NCBI RefSeq assembly: GCF_037893015.1
Contig: NC_133658.1
Coordinates: 631,996,211-632,060,210, forward strand
Reading direction: 5' to 3'
Source: Macrotis lagotis
Lineage: Eukaryota; Chordata; Mammalia; Peramelemorphia; Peramelidae
Length of the DNA stretch: 64,000 bases
Below the pieces are notes generated by a model, which was not told the DNA's origin, made no database searches, and was given only the letters and a program-made list of their open reading frames with translations. Position 1 is the first letter of the stretch. Each line of letters starts with the position of its first letter. This document shows, piece after piece, positions 46,805 through 58,413 of the stretch. A program made the position numbers and the translations under genes.

Positions 46805-48046
46805 ACAGTAGCTTTCATATATTGCCCTTTCTTTCCATTTACAAACCTAGAACTAAAATACAAGCCTTCCCCCAGCGCTTTTTGCCTGGCTTACTGCAAG
46901 AACCAACTAATGGGTCTCTGACATTAAGTTTCTCTCCATTTCAATTAGTCCTGCACCCAAGTACCAAGGACATTTTTCTAAACCTAGGACTGAATATACC
47001 ATATTCCTCCCCACCCCTTCCTTCCCTGATTCCCCTGATCTCCAGTCCTATTTCTTCTAAGATCAAATATAAACTCCTTTATTTGGAATTTAAAACCCTT
47101 TTCAAACTGATACTTTTCTAAATTCCTAGTCTTTTTTAAAAAAAATGTATGCATTTATTTTCATCGATATGCACATGTATATTTTTAAGCTACAAAATTT
47201 CCTTCCAACCTCCCTTCCCACCTCCCAACCCCACTTAGGAGCAGTCAGGTTAGCATTGTACATACATAGTTTGATACATATGATACAGATTAGTAATTTT
47301 CAGTATGAGGAATTAGGATTAAAGGAAAGTGATACATAAGAGATAATTTTTATAAAGTGTTCATCAGATTCTGAAAGGTTATGTTTTTTGGTGTGTTTTG
47401 TTTTGTTTTATTTTTCTTCTTCCGGATTGGGATAATATAGTCCATAGCCAGTCTAATAATTTGTCCTAGCTCTCTGGACTGCTGAGGGGAGATTCTTCCA
47501 TCAATGCTGATCATCTCACAATGCTGTTGTTAATGTTTACATTGTTCTCTAGGTTCTGCTCCTTTTGCTCAACATCAGATCCTGTAAGTCACTCCATGCT
47601 TCTCTAGAGTCCAACCATTTATGGTGTCTTATCTATTTTTCTGGTATTTTGCTCTTTCCTCCCTACCATGTATGCACTCTCTGGTTCATCTACTCTAGCT
47701 GCTCATGATTTTTTGAATATAATACTCCATCTCCCATTTTCGTGACTTTGCAATGCTTGTCTCCCATATGAAGTGTTCTGTCCCCTCATTTCTTTCTTAG
47801 TTCCCCAGTTTTCTTTCAAGAGTCAATTTAAATATCAGCTTCTGTAAGTGACTGTTCCCAGGATCTATAGTTTCCAATATATTCCTCTCTCAGAATGTCT
47901 TGATCTGCTCTGTATCTCTCTTGCATATACCTTATGTTGTTTCTAGCAACTCAAGTTCTTTAAGGGCAGTAATTTTTCTTTGTGTTTCCTGCGCCTAGCA
48001 CAATATCTGATATATAGTTACTACATAATTAATAATTATTTACCAA
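46805..48046 (+). mobile_element. LINE-2 3' end, split by LINE-1 B
   Basis: The left part (46805-47125) has AAATATAAACTCCTTTATTTGG and AAAACCCTTTTCAAACTG. The right part (47632-48046) has TCAATTTAAATATCAGCTTC, AAGTTCTTTAAGGGCAG and CCTGCGCCTAGCACAATATC, which is the order of the L2 3' end. A LINE-1 B 3' end lies between. Confidence 0.7.
47126..47631 (-). mobile_element. LINE-1 B 3' end inserted in L2
   Basis: Complement of the type B 3' UTR (TCTTCTTCCGGATTGGGATA, CTCTCTGGACTGCTGAGG, CATCAGATCCTGTAAG), with a T-rich tail at 47130-47143. 5'-truncated at about 47631. Confidence 0.8.
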
Positions 48047-48812
48047 ATCACTTGTCAAAGTCCCTAAGCATAATGATAAGAGTTAATCAGTGTGAAGAGG
48101 AAGACTGTCATCCTGTTCCTGAGCTCTGAGAAAGGAACAGGAGTGAAATTATTGCAATGGGAATTTGAGTAATGTCTGAAGTAAAATTCAGAAAAGGAAA
48201 GAGGCAATAGAGAGCACTGAGACAACCAATTCCTCTCCATCCTGTATGTCAGGGATATAAGAGAAGAAGCAATTATCACTGTAGAGGATGACCAGGGATG
48301 AGGTGGCATTCATAAAGAATATTAAGATTAATCAGGTTTCATTTACTTATTGATTTTATTTATACTATTTTTCTTTATCCTGTAATGGGTTTTGTCCTGT
48401 AACTGCTAAAAGTCTTGGTTTTCTCTCTCTGAACTTGACTCATAATTTAGCTAATTTGTAATGGATTAAATTTAAAATACAGCTCTTTTGCCACTCTCGA
48501 ACCTATTCTTGTTTCAATATATTTAGGTGACCTTGGCAGAAGTGTGCAAACACAAGGCAGGAAGGTCTAATATCTTTTGTACCACCAAGCCAACTTTCAA
48601 GGATATTTGGTTGGTTGTCCAAAAATCTAGCCCATCATCTTGCACCTGGTTACTTCTTAGACCCAGGAGAGAAGGAGGAGGTCATCATTAGCCCTAAGTA
48701 ACAATCACATTGTTCCCTGCTTTTTTTCAGCTCTGTAACCAGTGATGCTGTCCTCAAACAATGATATCACCTATCCTGTTTTTTTGTTTGTTTGTTCTAT
48801 ACTTCCCAAAAG

Positions 48813-48900
48813 TTATAAAAGGGGAGCTATCATTTTGCTGGAGTCTTTGCTACGGATAAAACAAGCTTGATTCTCCATCAATGACATGTAAACAAAAGTT
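48813..48900 (+). promoter_or_regulatory. TATA-like core promoter, possible LTR relic
   Basis: TTATAAAAGGGGAGC is followed about 25-30 bp later by GCTGGAGTCTTTGC, as in a TATA box and start region. No downstream gene is visible. The upstream block 48590-48810 could be U3 of an old LTR. Function unknown. Confidence 0.25.
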
Positions 48901-51723
48901 ACTTTACTAAAAAAGAATTGTCTCAGTTTAAGTTTCCTGGTAAATTCAAGTCATGAAAATAAAAAGGCAGGTTTTCATAAGTAAAAGAACATGGAAAGAG
49001 AATAAGAAGAAAAAATCTTGGATGAGAAGTTTAGATCAGATAGAAGGCTATTCCAAAAGGGGAGCAAAAAGAAGAGCAGAAGAGACTAGGGACTGGGGGC
49101 TGGGGTGGGGGAGAGAAAGTAAAGGTTGGAAGATGAATAACCATCACTAATAGAAAAATGGACACAAGAACCCTTGCAATGGCAACACTCTCCAGATAAC
49201 CAGTCCAATTTCTAAGCTAGTACTCACAGATATCATCCAGGAAAGCAACTCCCTTAGAGAAAGGACCAGCCAGCCATCCTGAAACAACTACCAACTACAG
49301 AGCAGGCAAGACAGTTTATCTGATGCAGAGGGTACCTAAAAGGAGAACTTGGGGGTAGCCTGCAATAGGTAAACCATTGCCATCATCTCTCCTTGGAACC
49401 GAATGAAAACAGCCTAAGACACTGCATTCAAAATAACTGCTCCCAGGACAGTACTTACAACCATCTTTCATGGAAGCAAGCCCAGGGAAATGTAACCTGT
49501 CAAATACATCTTTAGAGGTACTATAATCACAACTACTAAAGATTCTAAAAAGAAAGATCATGGCATTGTCAGATAAGAAACTGATGTAAATTCATCCATT
49601 AGAAATGATATTAAAGAAGAAACAATATTATCTACTTTTCCTCTGAAACTTAAGGATCATGGAATCTTACCATGGTATTTGCAGGTTAAACTTTGTATAG
49701 ATGACATCTCTTGCTTTCTATTTGTATCCTCAATGTTTTGCACATAGTAAGTGTTTTAAGAAGACTCTAAAAATGTAGTTCATTAAAAAGATTCTGAATT
49801 TAGTTGACAGAGCTGTTTGCAATCATAGTTTAAGGACAGAAAAGTATGGATTAAATATAGGTGTATCATTCCCATTACCAACACAGAATATTTTTGCATA
49901 GTAGGCATTTGGTTCTTGAATAAATGAAATGCAAAAATGTGTCAGAGTAAATGAAATTGATTTTTCTATATCTGTACTTAATTATAGGTTAGGCGAAGTT
50001 TTTTTTTTTCAGTCAAATGACAGCTAAGTTAATTTCCTTCTATCCAATTTAATTTCAACATAACAAACATTGGTTTAAGCTACTATACTAAGCACTAGAA
50101 ATCCGGTTCTATAGATCAACTACACTCTCAAGGACTTTACAATCCAATAAAAGAAGAGGAGGATAACAAAAAACAATTATCATGATCTGACAGGTTCTGG
50201 TTCCTTTATGAAGCCCAAGTTTCCCAGATCTGTGTAGGAACAGATCATACTAAACAGTATAACTCCAAAGGTTAAATTCAAAAACACAATATTAGAATTA
50301 TAGTCTTGACACTCCAATATTTTCATGTACTTAGTTCATTGCCCATTTCAGCAAAGGAATTTGACTTACAATTTGACATAAGGAGTGACATAAGAATGAC
50401 AGTATTTAAAGTAGGGAAATAATGAAGATCTTGAACTTTTCAGACTATCTTTAAAATGGCAAAGTGATTTAAAATGCTGATTACTTACTTATTTTTTAAA
50501 TCACTTCCTTCATAGGACACAATGGAGTGTGAGCTGTGCTTTTCAATACAAGCTTGCCTTTTGAGCCCTTGAAATATCTTTTTTGTTCAGGACTTCACTG
50601 GCTGCTGCCCTAGAAACAACCAGTGAAGTTGGGGCTTCCCAGCTGTTCAGTATGCTCTAGATTTCAAGGATGGAATTACCCTCTGTAATCTCAGCAAATC
50701 ATGACCAAGTTCCAGGTGAATAACTTCACAATCAAGGCCTGAAATTTTGAAGGGAACCCTGTATAAAATACCCAGTCTTTTTCTTCCTTCAGCTGCATTT
50801 TTCTTAGTAGTCCTGTGTGTTCAAATCTTTTCTTAAACAACGTTTTGAGCCATGGACCTCTATGACCTCTTTCCCTAAGTAAGAGTTTTGATAATGTCAA
50901 ACCTCTGAGCTGACTAGAAAACTAGGTTTTTTTCATTTTATCTAACTTCCCAAACTGTTAGTCCAGAATTTATCTCAGTTGATCTTTCCCCTTGATACAT
51001 CAGCCTACAATATAACATGTGCTCTGTTTAAACTTTGATTGCAGATAGAAAGGGAAGATTTGAAGATATCTTTTCTCCTTCCTGTTTGCCTTCTGCTCAG
51101 TTTCTCAATTCCAAAGCAAAGTATACAATGACCTTATAATATCCATTTTGCAGGAATAGTCTTTCTTCTTTGATGTTTTCTGCTTATTTATTTTTCTTCT
51201 GTCCCTAGATATATTTTTACCATTCACCACATCCCTATATTCTAAAATAAATAATGAACAACATTTGTTGAACTCCTTTTTTGTTCTAGGTACTGTGCTA
51301 GGAGTGAGAGACACAGAGGGATGTAACCATTCAGAAATTCAAGAAGTTTATTCTCTAATGACATGCTAAGTAATTAGCTTGCTAGCAAATCTGATAAACT
51401 AAAGTTTTAACATCTGAAAATAGTGAAACAAATTTATGCTTTCTAGGAAATATCCACACTTTAAGATTGCCTAAGCCTTAAGTCCAAGGAATGAGTAAAA
51501 GCTAAGCAGCATGAGATAATACAAGTGTTCTAAAAGGTTTCATGACCTTTTTACACTCTTAAAAATTATTGATTGCCTTCCCAAAAAGAGCTCTTGTTTA
51601 TGTGTATGCTATATCCAGGAGTATGCTGATAAATGTTTAATAAATGGCTCTCTGTGAAGAACATAAATATGATACACTCTAAGTTTAATGTGTATTATTA
51701 ATTTTTCTCCATTATTTTAAGTC

Positions 51724-51771
51724 AAGAAATCAATGAAAAAATAAATTTGTCATAAAGTACAAATGCTGATT
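51724..51771 (+). repeat. 48-bp block, copy at 53747-53794
   Basis: AAGAAATCAATGAAA... to AATGCTGATT; same strand and about 43 of 48 bases equal to 53747-53794. Confidence 0.85.
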
Positions 51772-52444
51772 TAACAACCGGTTTTCAAGAGTTGGTTTGA
51801 GCTGGCTCCAGTACAGCCTTGGTTATATTTCTTGATATTACAGAATTTAAACTAAAATATATTTGTATTATTATGAAATTAATTTTGGCCTTCCTGATCC
51901 CATAAATTAGTCTTGGAGACAACCAAGTATACTTTGAAAATTGTAGGTGTAGTAAAAAATGCCACATTAAAGAATGCAAAAAAAAAAAAAAAAGAACTTT
52001 GTCTAAGACATTTACTCTTTCTATCCTTGGGCAAGAGTCTTCACTTTGCTTGCCCACAAGTTTCACATCAAGAAAATGAGGGAATCTGGTGATCAAGAAG
52101 CTCCATTCTACCCATTTATCATATTTGGTAATTTGAAGTTAGTATAGGGAGGGTTTTAGTTGTATGGACACACACACATATTAAGGAACTTTAAAAAAAT
52201 CTTACTTTAATATCTTCTTTTCTTTTAATATCATGACCTAAATTTCTGGCTGTATCCTGCTCCCTCTTAAACAAGAAATCTTTCAGTAACCCTTCAAAAA
52301 CCCCATGATTCGGCCTATACAAAATTTACTCAGTTTTTACTTCTCCAAATGTCTACGATCCATTTTACAGATCAACACAGGTAGCATTTTTTTTTGTCAC
52401 TGAAACATGTGAATACCAAAAACCCCTTTAAAATATGTTCCGCT

Positions 52445-52589
52445 GGGGGCAGCTAGGTGGTGCAGTGGATAGAGCACTGTTCCTGGAGTCAGGAGTACCT
52501 GAGTTCAAATCCATCCTCAGACACTTAATTACCTAGCTGTGTGGCCTTGGGCAAGCCACTTAACCCCATTGCCTTGCAAAAATTAAAAA
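52445..52589 (+). mobile_element. tRNA-derived SINE with TSD, young-looking
   Basis: Complete head GGGGGCAGCTAGGTGGTGC through TTGCCTTGCAAAAATT. Flanks AAATATGTTCCGCT (52431-52444) and AAATGTGTTCTGCT (52590-52603) differ at two positions. Confidence 0.95.
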
Positions 52590-53145
52590 AAATGTGTTCT
52601 GCTAAAGTTACTAAGTATTGCCCATTACAATTACAGGAATTTTGATATTCTGGTCCTGAAAGTGATATAGTTACCTACTTGTAAATGGCTCCTGAGGTGT
52701 TTGCCTCGGAATCATGTGATTTTAAGAACCTGCAAGACAAAAACTGTAATTAAAAAAAAAAACAAAGCTGTCATACATAATTAAACTTTTAAGAACAAGT
52801 GATATGGCTGGTGGCTTTCCATAATTGTCTCTGAGGCTTACTGCAAGGTACACTGAAAGAAGAGAAGAGGTTTGTTTTTTACTTGTGATGACTGGTATGG
52901 GTTTATCTAAAAATCTGAAAGAATTTTTAAGTTTAAAAATATTTTATTTCGCTAAACTAAGCTTGACTGCAGCTTGCTCATTTCTTTTAGGTGAAATATT
53001 TAGAAGCATAGCTGAGTCACTGGAGTATCTGAGGCAATTTATATTAATCAGAAAAACAAACTAGGCAGAAATTAAAATCATTATGTAAAGTAAATTCAGT
53101 AGTAGTCAATCAGGCCAAATTAATAAAACTGTGTAATTAAATAGT

Positions 53146-53185
53146 TCTTGGTATAGTTAAAGTGATCTTATTTTTATTCACCTTA
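53146..53185 (+). repeat. 40-bp direct repeat, copy 1
   Basis: Identical over 40 bp to 54370-54409 (starts TCTTGGTATAG, ends ATTCACCTTA). Confidence 0.95.
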
Positions 53186-53255
53186 AATTATTTATTTCAT
53201 ATAAAGATTTAGCATTTCAGAACTGGTTGATTACTTACATAAAGATCCCATGAGG

Positions 53256-53380
53256 AAGTATGATGTAGGGGAAGAGCACTAAAAAAGAAAACAGAAGACC
53301 TAAGACCTTGGTTTTGCTCCTGACTTTGACACATAGTTGTATGAATTTCATAATACTTGCCTTATCGAAGTCACAGGATG
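53256..53380 (+). mobile_element. MIR-like SINE head fragment
   Basis: GATGTAGGGGAAGAGCAC, AGAAGACCTAAGACC and CTGACTTTGACACATAG in the order of a MIR-like element. Confidence 0.5.
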
Positions 53381-53746
53381 ATTTTTAAGAAACGTAGTAT
53401 GTATACCATGAAGAGTATATGAAATCAACTTTTTATTTAAAAAATTAATTAATTAATTAATTTAGTTATCATAAGTAGAGTTTTGCTCCCTTCTAGCTAA
53501 CTCATTGAAAATAAAAATAAAATAAAAAACAACCTTTGTAACAAAATAAGATTCTGAATATACATATATAAATCTGTATATCTACATATATGTATATTTT
53601 TGTATATATCTGCATGTCTATATGTGAGGTTGAATAATTTCACAAAATTATTGGAATATAGAATTGGAAGTTCTTGGTTGGACTAGGTCCTTATTGATCA
53701 TCCATCCCTTTTACAACATCTCTGATGAGTAATCATTCAATAAGTG

Positions 53747-53794
53747 AAGAAATCAATAAAATAATAAATTTGCCATAAAGTGTAAATGCTGATT
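53747..53794 (+). repeat. 48-bp block inside CR1-like fragment
   Basis: Near copy of 51724-51771. The CR1 wording reads on across it (AATCATTCAA before, GAAAAGCAATGATG after), so it appears inserted. Confidence 0.75.
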
Positions 53795-53981
53795 GAAAAG
53801 CAATGATGAATCATTACTTTCTACAATAACCCTTCCCATTTTTGTACCATTCTGATGGGTATTTTAAGTATGGATATACCTTTTCAGAACTTTTATTAAA
53901 GCTATATAGCTTTATAGTGTCTGAACTCTGGAGCCTCATCAAATAAGTCAAAGTCATCTTCCATTTCTTTCAAATAAATAA

Positions 53982-54125
53982 GGGGCAGCTAGGTGGCACA
54001 GGGGATAGAGCACCTTCCCTGGAGTCAGGAGTACCTGGGTTCAAATCTGGTCTCAGACACTTAATAATTACCTAACTGTGTGGCCTTGGGCAAGCAACTT
54101 AACCCCATTTGCCTTGCAGAAACCC
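53982..54125 (+). mobile_element. tRNA-derived SINE
   Basis: Complete head GGGGCAGCTAGGTGGC to CATTTGCCTTGCAGAAACC. No long A tail and no clear TSD. Confidence 0.92.
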
Positions 54126-54369
54126 AGATAAACAAAGACTAACTGGATCACAGGGAAGCTTTTCTTTTCCATACTAAATATCTACAACTTCCTGAAAAGA
54201 TTTTCATATTGGGTGGTCTTCAATCCTTTAACCATCATAATCTCTAGATACTGTTCAATTTTGTTTATATTAATACCAAAATGTGATACCTACAACTGGA
54301 AATTGTACTCCAGATGGGAATTAACTAGATTAGATGACAGATAATTTATCAAGATTTCAAGAATATTTA

Positions 54370-54409
54370 TCTTGGTATAGTTAAAGTGATCTTATTTTTA
54401 TTCACCTTA
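54370..54409 (+). repeat. 40-bp direct repeat, copy 2
   Basis: Identical to 53146-53185. It lies immediately outside the 3' end of LINE-1 M2. Confidence 0.95.
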
Positions 54410-55049
54410 CATTATTTTATTTTATTAAATTTATTAATTTTTTAAAATTAAATTTATTAAATTAAATTTATTAAATTTATTAAATTATTTTAATTTTTCC
54501 ATTTACATATTATGAACATTATTCAACATTCATATACCTACATTTTTTTGTGATATATTTTTTCTACCACTCTCCTTTCCTACTCCCCTTACCTTGTGAC
54601 TGTCCCTTTATAGTATAATTCTGAAGATTGAACTAAAAACTAGGCCTCTGTCATTGGCATTTTTTCCATAAAAGTTATACATATACATTTGTATTTGACA
54701 TATTTATATATTAGTTATTTTGTAAATAGAAAGTAGGATAAGGAAAAAGAATATAAACTATGGAACTGAAAAGAGAAAAACAAAAGAAGGTTTTTTATGT
54801 GAGAAAAGTGTCCATTCAGAGTCTGTTTTGTTTGTTTGTTTATTTTCTTACTTTTTTGTTTTCCTCTGGATAAGGATGGTATTATCCATTACAGGTATTC
54901 TGGGGTTGTCTTAGATCTCAGAACTTTTGAAAGGAGCCACATTCCGTGGTCATCTCACAATGTTGTTGTTAATATGTACAATGTTCTCTTGGTTCTACTC
55001 TTTCAGCCTCAGTTCATGTATTTCTTTCTCTAAAGTCCAACCATTCATG

Positions 55050-58000
55050 GATTCTTATAGAGCCATAGTACTACATAAAACATCCTGTTCAGCCATTCCC
55101 CAATTGATGGACATTCCCTCAATTTCATATTCTTTGCCACAACAAAAAGAACTGCTATAAATATTTTTGAACATATAGAATTTTTCCCATTTTAAAATTA
55201 CTTTTGAGTATAGGCCTAGTAAAGTTATTGCTGGGTCAAAGGGTATGATCACTCTTATTGTTCTTTGGGGATAGTTCCATATTTTTCTCCAGAATGGTTG
55301 GATTAATTCATAACTCCACCAACAGTGTATCAATGTCCCATTCTTCCCACAATCTCTCCAACATTTTTCATTTTCCCTTTTGGTCATTTTAGCAAATCTG
55401 AAAGGTATGGAGTGGTTCTTCATAGTTGTTTTAATTTGCATTTCTCTAATCAATAACAATTGAGAGCATTTTTTTCATATGATTATTACGTACAGCTTTG
55501 ATTCCTTTGTTTGAAAACTGTTCTATCCTTTGACATTTTTCAGTTGGGGATTGACTTGTAGCATTATAATATGGATTCAATTCTCTATGTATTTTAGAAA
55601 TCAGGCCTTTATTGTAAGCCCTATCTGTAAAAATTATTTCGCAGTCTTATGTTTTCCTTCTATGCTTGCATTAGTTTTAATAGAGCAGAATTAATACAGT
55701 GTAATCAAAATCATCCATTTTGCATTTTATAATTTATTCTATTTCTTATTGGGTCATAAATTTCTCCTGTTTCCATAGGTCTGATAGATATAGTATTTCT
55801 TGGTCTCTTCATTTATCTATGATGTTGACCTTTGTGTCTAAATCCTTTACCGATTTTGACTTTATTTTGGTAAGGGTTATAAGATGTGAGTCTATGCCTA
55901 ATTTTTTTCCATACTATTTTCCAGTTTTCCCCAGCAGTTTTTTGTTGAATAGTTGGTTCTTATCCCAAAAATCTAATGTCTTTGGGTTGGTCAGATGACA
56001 GATTTATTGCTTTATCTTTATACCTCTTCTAATCCAATTTTCTATTACTCTATTTCTTAACCAGTACTAGGCAGCTCTTGTGATGTCCCTTTATATTATA
56101 ATTCTGGAACTTGAACTAAACTAGGCCTTTATCATTGGTATATTTTCCATCAGTTACCCTGATATTCTTGACCTTTTGTTGGTCTAGATGATTTTCGTAA
56201 ACATTTTTTTAGCTCTATAAAGTAAGTTTTTGGTAATTTAATTAGTATGACACTGAATAAGTAGTGTAATTTGCACAAAATTGTCATTTATATTATATTA
56301 GTTCAACTCCTTTTCTAATTGTTTAAATTATACTTTATTTGTATGAAAACTATTTTGTAATTGTGTTCAAAGAGTGTCTGGATTTGTCTTGGGAGGTAAA
56401 TCCCCAAATATTTTATCTTTCTACAGATACTTTAAATGATATTTCCCTTTCTATCTCTTGTCCTGAGCTTTGTTGTTCATTTATAGAAATGCTGATGAGT
56501 TATGTGGGTTTAATTTATATCCTACTACTCTGTTGAAGTTAATTATTTGAGGTGTTTTTTAATTGATTTTCTAGCTTCTCTAGGTGTACCATCATATCAT
56601 ATGTAAAGAGTGAAAGTTTTGCTTCCTCCTTGCCAATTCTAATTCCTTCAATTTCTTTTTCTTCTCTTATTGCTAAAGTTAAGATTCCTAATAACAATAC
56701 TGTATTGAACAGTAGTGGTGCTAATTGTCATCCTTGTTTCACCCATGATCATTTTGTAAGCACTCTCAGTTTATTCCTATTACATATAATGTTTGCTGAT
56801 GGTTTTAGATAGATAGCTATTATTATTGTTAAGAAACACTCTATTTGTTCTGATAGCCTCTTGGTTGTTAATGGGACTTGCATTTTATCAAAGACTTATC
56901 AAAGACATTTACTGAGATAGTAATAAGATTTCTTATTCTATTCTCCTATTCTTTTAAATAGTTAATGTAAAATTGGAATTTTTTTCTTAAATTTTTGGTA
57001 GAATTTACCCATAAATCCATCTGGAACCCAAGACTTTTTCTTGGGGAGATTATTCATGATTTTTTCATTTTTTCTGAAATGGGATTATTTTAAGTATATT
57101 ATTTTTCTCTCCGTAATATTTCTGTAAATGTTCATACATTTTACTCAGCTTGTCAAATTTATTGGCATACATTTGAATAAAATAGACCCTGAATTATCTC
57201 TTTAATTTCCTTTTCATGGGTGATGAGATTACCCTTTTCATTTTTGATATTGGTAATTTGCTAATCTTCTTTCCTTATTAAAAGAATTAACCAAAGTTTG
57301 TCTATTTTACTGGATTTTTTCATAAAACCAACTCTTACATTTATTTATTAGATCAATGATTTTCTTACTTTCAATTTTATTCATTTCTCCTTTGATTTTT
57401 CAGATTATCTAATTTGGTCTTAATTTGGGGATATTAATTTGTTCTTTTTCTAACTTTTTTAGTTACATGTCCAATTTTCTGATCTCCTTTTTCTCTATTT
57501 TAATCACATATATGTTTAGAGATGTAAAATTTCCCCTCAAAAGTACTTTGGCTGCATGCCATAAATTTTTGTCTGACATCTCATTTTTGTCATTTTCTTG
57601 GTTTAAATGGTTGATTATGTCTATGATTTTTTGCTTGATCCACTCATTCTTAAAATTTGGTTCTTTATTTTCCAACTCATTTTGATTGATCTTTCTATGA
57701 CCCTTTATTACATATAATTTTTATTTCTTCATAGTCTGAAATGCATGTATTTATTGTTTTTGTCTTTCTGATTTTTACCATAAGATTTTTAAACCCTAGT
57801 ACATGGTTAATTTTGGTATAGGGTCCAGGTGCTGCAGAGAAAAATGTGAATTCTTTTTTTATCCCAATTCAATTTTCACCAAAGATTTATCATATCTAAG
57901 TTTTCTAATATTTTATTCATCTTAACTTCCTGCTTTTCTATTTTGTGCTTGGTTTATCTAATTCTCAGAGAATGAAGTTGAGGTCACCCACTATTATAAT

Positions 58001-58413
58001 TTTGCTGTCTATGTCTCCTTGTAATTCATTCAGCTTCTCCTCTAAGAATCTGGGTGCTCTACCAATTACTGCATGTAAGTTTAATAATGATATAACTTCA
58101 TTGTCTGTGGTGCCTTTTAACAAGATATAGTTTCGATCGCTATCCCTTTTAATGTGATTCATTTTTGCTTTGGCCTTGTCTGAGATCAGTATTGCTCCCC
58201 AGATATATTTACTTCAGCTGAAGCATAATAACTTTTGCTCCAATCTTTTACCTTTACCCCTTATGTATCATTCTGCTTCAAATGTGTTTCTTGTAAGCAA
58301 CATATTGTAGGATTTTGATTTTTTAATCCATTCTAGTATTTGCTTCCATTTTATGGGAGATTAATTCCATTCACATTTGCAGTTAAGATTACTAATTCTG
58401 TATTTCCCTCCAT
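55050..58413 (-). pseudogene. M2 LINE-1 ORF2 relic
   Basis: The ATG at 58411-58413 gives MEGNTELVILTANVNGINLP and a stop. The endonuclease continues at 58162-57965 (ISLLNLHAVIG, IIIVGDLNFIL, where GDLNF holds the catalytic Asp and Asn). Part of the connecting region is open at 57675-57463. The RT box near 56585-56620 reads FTYD in place of FADD. The best-kept part is the 134-codon C-terminus at 55459-55055 with the CCHC-like CWRDCGKNGTLIHCWW and PFDPAITLLGLY. Not functional as a whole. Confidence 0.85.

Larger units (their letters stand above)
48047..52430. other. Mostly unassigned interval
   Basis: 4.4 kb without a recognised gene. Weak old-repeat pieces: L2-like TTGTATCCTCAATGTTTTGCAC (49725-49760) and the mammal-wide TACTGTGCTAGGAG motif (50060-50160, 51250-51350). 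Two TATA-like spots: TTATAAAAGGGGAGC (48813) and GTATAAAATACCC (50762), either of which could be an LTR relic. A short block at 51724-51771 recurs at 53747-53794. Confidence 0.45.
53640..54345 (-). mobile_element. CR1/L3-like LINE fragment with SINE inside
   Basis: The plus strand shows AATTGGAAGTTCTTGGTTGG, CAACATCTCTGATGAGTAATC, CCCTTCCCATTTTTG, and after the SINE TCAATCCTTTAACCATC and TGTACTCCAGATGGG, which is the complement of a CR1-type 3' region. It is split by a SINE (53982-54125) and by the 48-bp block 53747-53794. Confidence 0.65.

Noticed and set aside
49316-49561. 81-codon minus-strand frame in unassigned DNA
   Set aside because: Checked as a possible exon or processed pseudogene; no recognisable motif and no supporting splice sites or poly(A).
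52445-52520. tRNA-like sequence at SINE heads
   Set aside because: The head is tRNA-derived, but A/B boxes are embedded in a SINE with a retroposon tail and TSD, so it is not a tRNA gene.
52825-53064. 79-codon plus-strand frame
   Set aside because: No recognisable domain or splice context; length expected by chance in AT-rich DNA.
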